This document shows positions 9,408-15,997 of a stretch of 49,255 nucleotides of DNA, in pieces. This DNA comes from Reyranella sp. (lineage in GTDB: Bacteria > Pseudomonadota > Alphaproteobacteria > Reyranellales > Reyranellaceae). The translations under genes and the position numbers were made by a program. Positions within the stretch are counted from its first letter, which is position 1. Each line of letters opens with the position of its first letter. The notes beneath the pieces were generated by a model, which ran no database searches, was not told where the DNA came from, and saw only the letters and a program-made list of their open reading frames with translations. The stretch lies in NCBI GenBank assembly GCA_022844015.1, contig JALHMO010000028.1, forward strand, positions 1 to 49,255, written 5' to 3'.

Positions 9408-9487
9408 GGCGAGCCAACCAAGCCCTTCGGCGCGGCAACGGAGACGCCTGCGCCGTCGGGCAACTGAGGGAGCAGGCGCTCAACGCG
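9408..9487 (+). pseudogene. Broken 3' copy of the ATPase gene (repeat copy 2)
   Basis: The frame reads GGEPTKPFGAATETPAPSGN and a stop, matching the end of the complete ATPase (EGEPSKPFSAVTEMPARSAT). The DNA match continues about 20 bp past the stop. Sequence upstream of it is unrelated, so only the tail of the gene is present. Confidence 0.75.
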
Positions 9488-9502
9488 CCCCGCAATCCCC
9501 CG

Positions 9503-9673
9503 CTATGCGGGCGTGCAGCGCAAGCCCTGCCATCGCCGCGCACTGGGAATTCTTCCCGTACCCTTGCAGCGACCACAGGTCTCGCCACCGGACTTGCCGG
9601 TGCCTTCGCATCGCGGACATTTCTCAAGCTCAACCGCGCCTTCACGTCCGCTCGGAAGCCTTTCAATTCCCAT
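9503..9673 (-). CDS. Small DnaJ-type zinc-finger protein
   Basis: A 56-residue protein starting MGIERLPSGREG. Two CxxCxGxG units, CPRCEGTG and CGRCKGTG, lie nine residues apart. This is the pattern of the cysteine-rich DnaJ zinc finger, which normally has four units; here two make one tetracysteine site. Relatives act as free-standing zinc ribbons or chaperone-like adaptors, but the role here is unknown. An upstream in-frame start at 9826 would run through the 119-bp repeat and is less likely. It converges on the broken ATPase tail, so it may be the normal downstream neighbour of the ATPase in the parent element. Confidence 0.6.
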   Translation of the reverse strand: MGIERLPSGREGAVELEKCPRCEGTGKSGGETCGRCKGTGRIPSARRWQGLRCTPA

Positions 9674-9684
9674 CTTTGACCTCC

Positions 9685-9803
9685 CTAGGTTGAGTCGACA
9701 CTGCCCGATTTTGTCTCTGAGATCAACACGGGTTGTAGAGCTATGGTGGACTACACTGCTGCGCCGTCGGAAGTCTGGCCGCTGCGTCGATGCGCTCGCG
9801 AGC
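9685..9803. repeat. 119-bp direct repeat, copy 1
   Basis: It begins CTAGGTTGAGTCGACA and is about 80 percent identical to 14557-14675. In one forward frame both copies encode LPDFVSxINxGCxAxVxYTxAP, suggesting the repeat is part of a shared gene fragment, perhaps from a glycosyltransferase-like protein. That identification is weak. Confidence 0.6.
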
Positions 9804-9846
9804 ATTTTGGGTTCCTGCCACGCCACGAGGAGTACGAAGGCGCGTC

Positions 9847-10377
9847 TTAAGATTCGTCTGAATTATGTGGAAGGACTTCGAAGGTTGGAATGACGAGAAG
9901 CAGAGCATCGATCGTCGTCCGGACGCGCCGTTCTATCATGAGCGGGAGGTGTGGTGGTGTCGCCCCGCCATCCGTCTCGATCGGCGCGAACCATATCGGG
10001 ATGGTGTTCGCGCGCCCACTCAAGGAGCGTGTAGACCGTGCGCTGTACCTCCACCGCCTGGTCGACCGAGGAACTTGGCAAAGGTCGCAGGCAGTATTGA
10101 ACGATGTCAGCTCTTCATCGCCTCGGACGCGGGCGTTGACGAAGGCGCACACGATTGGCTCCGCCGCGCCTGTGTTGAAGGCCCAGGCCAGTCCGGCACG
10201 CCTCGCCTGGGCAGCCTCCTTGCGCGTTTCGCCAAGCTTCGGCATGGGACGGGAACCGATGCGCGTCCGGTCAATCCAGTGCTGCATTGCGTGGGCCTTC
10301 GCCCATGTAGTGAAGTGGAAGACGAAATAGCCGGCATCCTCGTCGTCCGGTCGGAAGAGATCGTCGCGCGTGATCAT
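9847..10377 (-). pseudogene. Frameshifted hypothetical protein
   Basis: From the ATG at 10377 about 100 residues read like a genuine soluble protein (MITRDDLFRPDDEDAGYFVF ... AFVNARVRGDEELTSFNTAC). The frame then becomes unnatural (RSTRRWRYSARSTRS). Around 10070-10085 a shift of frame restores plausible sequence (SSVDQAVEVQRTVYTLLEWA ... HHPDMV), down to about 9863. I conclude that one indel near 10075 broke a gene of about 170 codons. The family is not recognised. It is transcribed divergently from the TraB/ChaN-like gene. Confidence 0.5.
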
Positions 10378-10523
10378 GGCGACCTACGACATGCGCCGTC
10401 GCCGGGCCTCCGGTGTGTCGCCACTTCGCTTTCGGACCAGGAGAGCATAACGGGAACATGACACATGGTCATCAAACTACACCAGCACTTGATACTGTCG
10501 TCCGCACACCCACGTTATTTTGT

Positions 10524-11306
10524 ATGGCGACCTTCACCGAAGAAGCGGGACACTGGCCCTGCAAGTGCAATGACTGCGGTCACGAGTTCCACGTGGTCAT
10601 CCGCCTCATTCGCGAGCGCAAGTACCGGGTGACGTGCCCCGGCTCGGCGCACGTCGCAGGAGGCTTGTCCATGGTGGTCTCCCAGAGCGTGTTCGATGAC
10701 CAGCTCGAGCAGACACGGAAGGGATTGTTCGATCCCTACGCCGGTATGTTCCGTCTCAGCCCGCCCGATCACGCGGTCTATTTGATTGGTACCAGCCACG
10801 GCTATCAGGTTGAGGGTCAGGCACCCGCCGGCGCGTTCAGCGGACTGATTGGGTCCTACCTGGACTCGGTTCCCGTCGGCTTGATTGCAGAGGAAATGAG
10901 CCTGGAGGGTCTGGCCCGGCACGGCGCCGTTGCTTCGGTGTGCAAGCGCTTGGCCGAGAGCCGGGGGCTTCTCCATCGCTACTGTGACCCGGATATGGCG
11001 ACGCGCAGCAGTCACGGAATTCAGGCCCTGGAGCCAATCATATTGCAGGGCCAGCGGTCCGGTCTTTCAGACGAGGAGATCGCGCGCCAAGTCCGAGAGC
11101 TGGCGTATGATCCTCGCGAGCAGTACTGGCTGGCTCAGCTGCTCGAGCCGGACCGCTGGCCCATTCTGTTCGTCTGCGGAGCCGACCACGTCGATAGCTT
11201 CGCCGAAAAGGTCCGGGCACTCGGGCGTCCCGTCATGATTCTGGAGCGCGACTGGGCGCCGCCGGTCGCTTCACCCTCCGCCCAGCCTAACAGGTTGGCC
11301 CCGTAG
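10524..11306 (+). CDS. TraB/ChaN-like protein with N-terminal zinc ribbon
   Basis: About 260 residues from the ATG of MATFTEEAGHWPC; the frame is open to 10413, so the start is not certain. Residues 12-40 hold CKCNDCGHEF and a later VTCPGSAH, a possible zinc ribbon. The main domain has AVYLIGTSHGYQ, GLIAEEMSLEGLARHG, LLHRYCDPD, then REQYWLAQL and ILFVCGADHVDSF. This set (GTxH near the start, a paired Glu, HRxCDP, CGxxH near the end) resembles the TraB/PrgY, ChaN and erythromycin-esterase-like fold group, whose His and Glu residues form a metal or catalytic site. No substrate can be named. The last 15 or so codons (PPVASPSAQPNRLAP) run antisense to the truncated solute-binding gene, so the natural C-terminus may be lost. 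Confidence 0.55.
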   Translation: MATFTEEAGHWPCKCNDCGHEFHVVIRLIRERKYRVTCPGSAHVAGGLSMVVSQSVFDDQLEQTRKGLFDPYAGMFRLSPPDHAVYLIGTSHGYQVEGQAPAGAFSGLIGSYLDSVPVGLIAEEMSLEGLARHGAVASVCKRLAESRGLLHRYCDPDMATRSSHGIQALEPIILQGQRSGLSDEEIARQVRELAYDPREQYWLAQLLEPDRWPILFVCGADHVDSFAEKVRALGRPVMILERDWAPPVASPSAQPNRLAP

Positions 11307-11611
11307 AACTCCGCGCACATGGGCGGAAAGGTCTGATCTGCCTCCGCCGTCGCGAGGCCATCGAAGGACGTGTTGTCAACGTAGTCCTTCCAGTGGCGAC
11401 CGAAAGGTACCATCGAGAATTCGACACTGTGACCGCACCTTGCCATGACGGCCCGCACGACATCACCGATGCGCCCGCGCCCGCGACTGTCGAAATGAGG
11501 TGGAATTTCAGGGGCGACCATACGCACGTCGCGTGCCTCGGCGCTGGATGCTTGGCCAGCGGCGGCGACAAAAAGCGCGGCCAGCAGGGCCAAGGCGAAA
11601 CAGGTCTTCAA
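11297..11611 (-). pseudogene. Truncated family-3 solute-binding protein
   Basis: The first 105 or so residues start with a clear signal peptide (MKTCFALALLAALFVAAAGQ, likely cut near SSAEA). They continue as a periplasmic amino-acid-type binding domain (RMVAPEIPPHFDSRGRGRIG, VVRAVMARCGHSVEF, FDGLATAEADQTFPP, FYGANLLGWAEG). Intact members are about 240-260 residues long. After about 11297 the frame is the antisense of the TraB/ChaN-like gene and reads as nonsense to 11135. The gene is therefore cut at this junction and is unlikely to be functional. Confidence 0.65.
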
Positions 11612-11902
11612 GCTGTGGTCCTCTCTCGGCTGATGGTGGCGCAGGTTATCTCAGGCTGGAGGGGCGACCTGTAATTGATCCATTTTGGAAGCTATTGCTG
11701 GGGCGCCGGCCTTGGATCGTACTGCTGTTGATCGGTATTCCACCGTGACTGTGTGTGGAACCGCGGTTGGCGTCTGTCGCGAGAGGTGTTGTGATTGGCG
11801 GACCATTCAATGGTAGGCTTAAGCAGGTGCTGTCACCAGGCGCAGACTCTGTCCGCAGCTTACCTTGAGGAGCGGAGGAGACACTGTAAGCGAGGTAGTG
11901 CC
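11612..11902. promoter_or_regulatory. Divergent intergenic region between solute-binding fragment and dctP
   Basis: About 290 bp without a supported gene, between two divergent reading frames. It should hold the dctP promoter. A GAGGAGCGGAGGAG tract at about 11868-11881 is purine-rich but lies roughly 20 bp before the chosen ATG. Confidence 0.35.
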
Positions 11903-12874
11903 ATGCGTACGACCAGCCTGTTCGTTGCTCTTGCGGCCGTGTTCGGTGCGGCCACTGGCAAAGCTGACGAGTTCCGATCTTCAGATCTCCGCGCCAGCAA
12001 TAATCCCTCGGTCCAGGCCGTAAACTACATGGGCAAGCTCGTTCGCGACCGCACCCACGGTCGTCACACCATCAAGATGCTGCCGCCAGCTACTGCCACG
12101 GACGACTTCACCATCCAGCAAGTCAAACGTGGCAATATTGCTATGGCGCGGGTCGGCGTTGCGGCCTTCCATGGTCTCGTCCCAACCACGGTCGTGCCGT
12201 CGTTGCCGTTCGTGTTCGGGTCCAAGCAGCATCAGCGGCAGGTGCTCGACGGCCCGATTGGCGAGCAGATCCTTGCCGACATGGAGGACGAAGGCTTCAT
12301 CGGTCTTGCCTTCTACGACGTCGGTGCGCGTTCCTTCTATAGTGCGAAGAAACCGATCCGGACCGCCGCCGATATGAAAGGGCTCAGTGTTCGCGTCCAA
12401 TCCGGCGATGTCCTTACGCCGCTGCTGCAGGTTATGGGTGCGATCCCCAAACAGATCCCATATCTCCGTCTCTACGACTCTTTCAAAGTCGGAGTCGTAG
12501 ATGCGGGAGAGTTTGACCTGCCGACCTATGAAGCATCGCGTCACTACGAGGTGGCGAAGTACTATAGTCTGACCGAACACAACTGGACGCCAAGCATTCT
12601 AGTATTCTCGAAGGCGATATTTGACCGGCTTTCGCATGAGGACAAAGCAATTCTGCGTGCCGCCGCCAAGGAGTCGGCTATCTATCATCGCAAGATTTGG
12701 GATGAGTACGAGCCTTTGGCGCGCAAGGCTGCTGAGGCGGCCGGCATGCAGCTCATTACCGATGTCGACCGCAAGTCATTCGCTGACGTAATGGTGCCGG
12801 CACGGGCGAGGGTTGCGACCGTCCAAAGGCAGACGGAGTTACTCCGCCTCATTGCGGCGGACGCAGTCAACTAA
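11903..12874 (+). CDS. dctP: TRAP transporter substrate-binding protein, DctP family
   Basis: A 323-residue periplasmic protein. The start at MRTTSLFVALAAVF gives a standard signal peptide cut after GKA (before DEFRSSDL). The body follows the DctP pattern: TIQQVKRGNIAMARVGVAAF, VVPSLPFVF, LADMEDEGFIGLAFYDVGAR, then KPIRTAADMKGLSVRVQ and FSKAIFDRLSHEDKAILRAA. The AADMKGLSVRV motif contains the conserved Arg that binds carboxylates in this family. No DctQ or DctM membrane subunits are adjacent, so it is an orphan here and would need partners elsewhere. The ligand cannot be told from sequence. Confidence 0.88.
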   Translation: MRTTSLFVALAAVFGAATGKADEFRSSDLRASNNPSVQAVNYMGKLVRDRTHGRHTIKMLPPATATDDFTIQQVKRGNIAMARVGVAAFHGLVPTTVVPSLPFVFGSKQHQRQVLDGPIGEQILADMEDEGFIGLAFYDVGARSFYSAKKPIRTAADMKGLSVRVQSGDVLTPLLQVMGAIPKQIPYLRLYDSFKVGVVDAGEFDLPTYEASRHYEVAKYYSLTEHNWTPSILVFSKAIFDRLSHEDKAILRAAAKESAIYHRKIWDEYEPLARKAAEAAGMQLITDVDRKSFADVMVPARARVATVQRQTELLRLIAADAVN

Positions 12875-13191
12875 CGCACTTGATGGCGCAAGGCGCAAGT
12901 CGTCCGACGCGAAGCCATCCTGGCGTGCTTGTACGGGCCGAAGCGGCGAAGCTCGTTCGCAGTGTCAGCACGGTGTGATTGAGGCGCAACAAGAGCTTGT
13001 CGACGGCCCGCTTGTTCTGCTCGATGCGAGCTTCTCCATATCGATGACGCGTGTCGATGAGAGCGCGGCCCGCCTAAAGTCAGGCGTCCTGGCCTGCCTG
13101 CTCCCCGCGGGTGCCATCCAAGTCGAGGGTGTCGCCGCCGCCCCCCAGTGCCGATCAGCACCAAGGGCAAGGGGCGAGGGCGTCAGCTGCA
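12875..13191. other. Intergenic stretch, possibly decayed coding DNA
   Basis: On the minus strand one frame reads ALIDTRHRYGEARIEQNK and RAVDKLLLRLNHTVLTLR, which looks protein-like, but it has no start and stops soon after. I see no recognisable domain and treat it as a possible gene remnant. Confidence 0.3.
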
Positions 13192-13956
13192 CTAGAACAG
13201 CCTCTCGACGACGATGCCAGACTTGTCGACCAGCGCCGCGCATTGCAGCTCGATTGCGTCGGCGACCTTCCAGTTGATCGTAGCATCGACGCTCGCATTG
13301 AGCGTCGGAAGATAGGTCGCACGATGGGCGGCCGGCGGCTCGATGGGCCCGCCTGAAACCCACCATGTTAGACCGCCGGTCTCGGCTTTCGAAATTCGCG
13401 CAGCCTCAGGGTCGTTGCGCACGGCTCCGGCTGCCACTCGCCTGCTGAAGCTCGAGTACTCGAGTACCCTGCTCGACAGGCTACCCGGCTCGGCCCTCAC
13501 GGCGATCGCCTGGTACTGGCCCTCGCGCACGTCAACCTGTCGGGTCATACCGAACGCATTTGCGCCAATGTAACTGTCCTGCCGCGAGAGCTTGAATTTA
13601 CTCGTGGGGATCAAGACGAAGTCTTTGGTGCTGGTGGAGCCGCCGAGCGTGTTCGCCATCGTCGCGGCCACCTGTCCCGCTCGCGCCTCTGCCTTCTCGC
13701 CGACCCGAGGGCAGGGTCCCGAGGCGATGTTGGCTTGGATCTTGTTGTGCACGAAGTCTGCCCACACATCGATCGGCCTCCTACTGCCGACCTTCGGGTC
13801 GTGCATAACGCGCGCGTGGTAGTAGCTCGTCATCGCGGCTTCGCTCGGCTTGTAGAAGTCAGAAATGGTCGCCTGTGTCGTGGCTGGCGCGCCGCCGCAC
13901 GCACCCATTGCGAACGTCGCCGCCACAACAATCGTCGTCCTGTGCATCCGGCTCAT
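13192..13956 (-). CDS. Putative lipoprotein, unknown function
   Basis: A 254-residue protein. The N-terminus is basic and hydrophobic (MSRMHRTTIVVAATFAMGAC) and ends in a Cys that could be lipidated, although AMGAC is a weak lipobox. The mature part has no family I recognise; it contains SYYHARVMHDPKVGSRRPID and a C-terminal half rich in beta-strand-like stretches (DATINWKVADAIELQCAALV). Its ATG overlaps the stop of the frameshifted lipoprotein gene upstream (ATGA-type overlap), so the two were probably one operon. Confidence 0.6.
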   Translation of the reverse strand: MSRMHRTTIVVAATFAMGACGGAPATTQATISDFYKPSEAAMTSYYHARVMHDPKVGSRRPIDVWADFVHNKIQANIASGPCPRVGEKAEARAGQVAATMANTLGGSTSTKDFVLIPTSKFKLSRQDSYIGANAFGMTRQVDVREGQYQAIAVRAEPGSLSSRVLEYSSFSRRVAAGAVRNDPEAARISKAETGGLTWWVSGGPIEPPAAHRATYLPTLNASVDATINWKVADAIELQCAALVDKSGIVVERLF

Positions 13957-14236
13957 GACGGCATCTGCCCGCGCAACGGCGTGCAGAACTCCACCATGAA
14001 TGAGAGCGGCCAGCGAAGCGCGTTGATCGTATCCGCCATCACGTTAAGGCGGGCAACGGGGTCACCGGCGGCGACGCGCGCTTGCGTCTTCGCTTCCACC
14101 GCCGACCAATAGACAGGTCGAATGCCGGCCCAGAGCACTTCGCACACCGGCCCCGGCAGCCTGCCATTGTCTGCGATAGATACCGTCGAGCAGCCATGAC
14201 GGCGAGTACCGCCATCCCCGCCATCGTCTTGCACAT
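13953..14236 (-). pseudogene. Frameshifted small lipoprotein, perhaps YceK-like
   Basis: From the ATG at 14236 the frame gives MCKTMAGMAVLAVMAA, a signal peptide, then turns into RRYLSQTMAG. In the next frame the sequence continues as GCSTVSIADNGRLPG, EVLWAGIRPVYW and LRWPLSFMVEFCTPLRG and ends at 13953. Joined, they make a textbook lipoprotein (AAGC lipobox) of about 94 residues, so a single-base indel near 14195-14200 is inferred. The end resembles the short YceK/DUF1375 lipoproteins (xLPFSLxxDTLLLP), but this is a weak match. The frame overlaps the start of the next lipoprotein gene. Confidence 0.5.
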
Positions 14237-14360
14237 CGCAATGGGCCTCCTTGTGCCCGACTGTTGCTGCGCGGCCTGTTCGCCGCCCTTGGTAAGAACA
14301 GTATGCCTGATCCGCCGCCAGGAACGTTTTGATCGTCACAGCTCGATCAATGGGCATACG

Positions 14361-14552
14361 CTAGGTTCCGTTGAGGTGGCGGGTGAGGGTGCCTTTGTCC
14401 CAGCCGAGGTGCCGGGTCACCTGGGAGAAGGTCAGTCCAAACTTCGGTCGGTCGTCGACACCGGCACCGATCTCGCTGCCATCCGAAGTGGCAGAGATAG
14501 GGTGACGTACCGCTTTGCCGGGCAGGCTTTGGGTGCAGGTGGGGTGGCAGGA
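14361..14552 (-). pseudogene. Gene remnant with a possible helix-turn-helix end
   Basis: An open frame of 63 codons without a start ends at a TAG. Its last part, FGLTFSQVTRHLGWDKGTLTRH plus LNGT, looks like a DNA-binding recognition helix of the recombinase or transposase kind. Upstream it meets a stop and then the 119-bp repeat, so the gene is cut there. Confidence 0.3.
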
Positions 14553-14556
14553 TCAT

Positions 14557-14675
14557 CTAGGTTGAGTCGACATTGCCCGATTTTGTCTCCGTGATCAACG
14601 CCGGTTGTGGAGCTGCGGTGGGCTACACTATTGCGCCGACGGACCTCGACCACTGCATCGATGCGCTCAAGAGCG
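14557..14675. repeat. 119-bp direct repeat, copy 2
   Basis: Partner of 9685-9803. Both copies start abruptly at CTAGGTTGAG after unrelated sequence and lose similarity at about the same distance to the right. This copy runs into the MazF/PemK tail fragment. Confidence 0.6.
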
Positions 14676-15008
14676 ATCGGAGAGGAGGAAGGCAAGCAGG
14701 CGCGGGCGCTTCTCTCGCAGATTCGCGTTATCGACACGAAACGTCTTGTACCCAAAGTCGGATACTTGGACCAGAAAGTGTTCGTAGTTATTCCAAATAC
14801 GCTGTTTACGGTCTCGAAGACTATGGCAATTTTGGCAATCAAGGTGATTGGCGTTAAGCCCGTTAAGATCATGGGTACCGATCCACCGTTCGACCCGACC
14901 GGCTCTTCGACGTTTACCTTCCGCTACTACGACCCACGCTCTCACAAGATGCTCGTCATCACTGAGAAGCAGGATTTCAAGCTCTCGACGAAGATCCCAA
15001 TGGCGTAG
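14607..15008 (+). pseudogene. MazF/PemK-type toxin tail fused to unknown sequence
   Basis: The open frame of 133 codons starts inside the 119-bp repeat. At 14706-14780 it reads ALLSQIRVIDTKRLVPKVGY and LDQKVF. This is the conserved last helix-strand unit of MazF/PemK endoribonucleases (xxxxQIRxIDKxRLxxxxGxL). The catalytic N-terminal two thirds of the toxin are absent. The following 75 residues (VIGVKPVKIMGTDPPFDPTG, FRYYDPRSHKMLVITEKQ) are unlike known MazF ends and are not recognised. No antitoxin gene is present. Confidence 0.45.
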
Positions 15009-15016
15009 GGCTCACT

Positions 15017-15473
15017 TGCGGATTCCGACGCGAAGCCGGCTACTCGTTCCGGAGCAATCCGGCACCGGTTCCGATTTGAAGTCGGCCACCCTGTGATTGG
15101 TGGGCGCTCGATCGCTGGTTGAACCGCATAGGCTCCCCGGCCTGGCGGCCTCGCCCGAAGCCGCTTCGGCTTGGCGCAGGCCGCTCAGCAGGGGGAGCGG
15201 ATGCCCAGCCGAGAGAGCTGATGCGTTGTGTCAAGGGAGAATTGCGGCTCAAGGCCGAGGGATTGAGTGATCGGGCGATCGCGCGCAGCACGCGCCTGGC
15301 CCGCAGCACAGTGGGTGATTATGCAGCTCGTGCTGCGGCAGCGATGCCGAACGACGCCCGCCGGCGGGCGTCCGCCACCCCGGCCGACATCGATCGGTAT
15401 CGATGGCCGGATTGCTCCGGAATGGGTGGCCGACATCAGTCGGAATGCCCGGCCGGCCTCATCGGAATCCGCA
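15017..15473 (+). mobile_element. Internally deleted IS21-like element
   Basis: The left end TGCGGATTCCGA and right end TCGGAATCCGCA are perfect 12-bp inverted repeats with the TG...CA tips of the IS21 family. Inside each end are further copies of a TTCCGAxxxxxxGTCGGCCACC-type unit and a shared TTCCGGAGCAATCCGG, matching the multiple transposase sites of IS21. Only an IstA N-terminal fragment remains between them, so the 457-bp element cannot move alone. No target-site duplication is evident. Confidence 0.7.
15221..15343 (+). pseudogene. IS21 IstA N-terminal fragment
   Basis: From the ATG, 41 codons encode ELRLKAEGLSDRAIARSTRL followed by ARSTVGDYAARAAAA. This is the N-terminal helix-turn-helix of IstA transposases (LRLKxxGLSDRAIARSLGIARSTVGEYLRRAAAAG). 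Beyond it the sequence drops directly into the right-hand terminal repeats, so the DDE catalytic domain and istB are deleted. Confidence 0.75.
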
Positions 15474-15488
15474 AAAATCTTTGGCGCT

Positions 15489-15526
15489 TTTCCACAGGCA
15501 AGAAATCTGAGGCTAGAGCGAGGCTA
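15489..15526. repeat. 38-bp direct repeat, copy 1
   Basis: TTTCCACAGGCAAGAAA followed by GAGGCTAGAGCGAGGCTA. It matches 16221-16258 with two mismatches. The two copies flank the thioredoxin-like gene. Confidence 0.85.
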
Positions 15527-15556
15527 CCACTGCCTCTGCGACCTGACAGGCATCCG

Positions 15557-15997
15557 TCATCCAACAAGCGCCCGAAGCTTGGGCATGATCTCGGACTGCC
15601 AACCACTGATGCCGTGACTGACTTGAGCGATACGCCCCTCTACTGCGAGGAAGAATCTTGGTGACCAATAGTCGCTAGATCGACTCGGCTTCGGGATCCA
15701 CCGTTCTTTATTGGCAATGAACTCTTGTAGCACCCAGTGGAGGTCGTTTGGCCATTGCGATGGATCCAGCACCATTTTCCGCCGTATCGAGTACACACTC
15801 CGATAGACGACTCGGGAGAATTGTTCGGTCTGAACCCACTGATCCTCTACCTGGCGACGCCAGGCTAGACAGGGACCTCAACCAGCAAATGAAACCATGA
15901 CAACAAGCGGCTTGTGCGCCGCCGCCTCGACGCCCAACGGAGAAACCAGAGGAACAGCCAAGGCAGCCCCCATCAGAACCTTGCGGCGCGGAATCAT
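15557..15997 (-). CDS. Exported thioredoxin-fold protein with in-frame UGA (candidate selenoprotein, UGPC)
   Basis: The frame has 146 sense codons plus a terminal stop if the TGA at 15878-15880 is decoded as selenocysteine (residue 40). The ATG at 15997 follows a GGTGGT ribosome site. A signal peptide starts MIPRRKVLMGAALAV and is probably cut in VEAAAHKP; the paired Arg would allow Tat or Sec export. Then comes KPLVVMVSFAG-U-GPCLAWRR, the first strand and active site of a thioredoxin fold with the first Cys of CGPC replaced by TGA. Downstream, 106 codons stay open with no frameshift. They end in YWSPRFFLAVEGRIAQ and VSHGISGWQSEIMPKLRAL, which supply the cis-Pro, the FFL strand, the G-I turn and last helix of the fold. 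UxxC thioredoxin-like selenoproteins are an established class. The hairpin right after the TGA fits a bacterial SECIS. The layout resembles short periplasmic thioredoxins such as SoxS. The alternative is a single nonsense mutation (TGC to TGA) in a decaying region. Confidence 0.72.
15846..15869 (-). promoter_or_regulatory. Candidate bacterial SECIS hairpin after the UGA codon
   Basis: On the minus strand, 5' arm TCTA-G-CCTGGC pairs with 3' arm GCCAGG-TAGA: ten base pairs with one bulged G and a GTC apical loop at 15856-15858. The loop G is the 20th nucleotide after the TGA. Bacterial SECIS elements lie inside the coding region just downstream of UGA, with a small loop that begins with G or GU about 16-37 nt from the UGA. 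In E. coli fdhF the corresponding G/U lie at a similar distance. The stem is also coding, so it must satisfy both constraints. Confidence 0.7.

Noticed and set aside
9685..9803. Glycosyltransferase gene in the 119-bp repeat
   Set aside because: The shared frame LPDFVSxINxGCxAxVxYT recalls a glycosyltransferase tail, but the fragment is too short and lacks other motifs, so it is recorded only as a repeat.
11886..11892. GTAAGCG before dctP, matching an IS66 left tip
   Set aside because: A 7-base match is expected several times by chance in this window and no longer inverted-repeat match to the end at 113-119 is visible.
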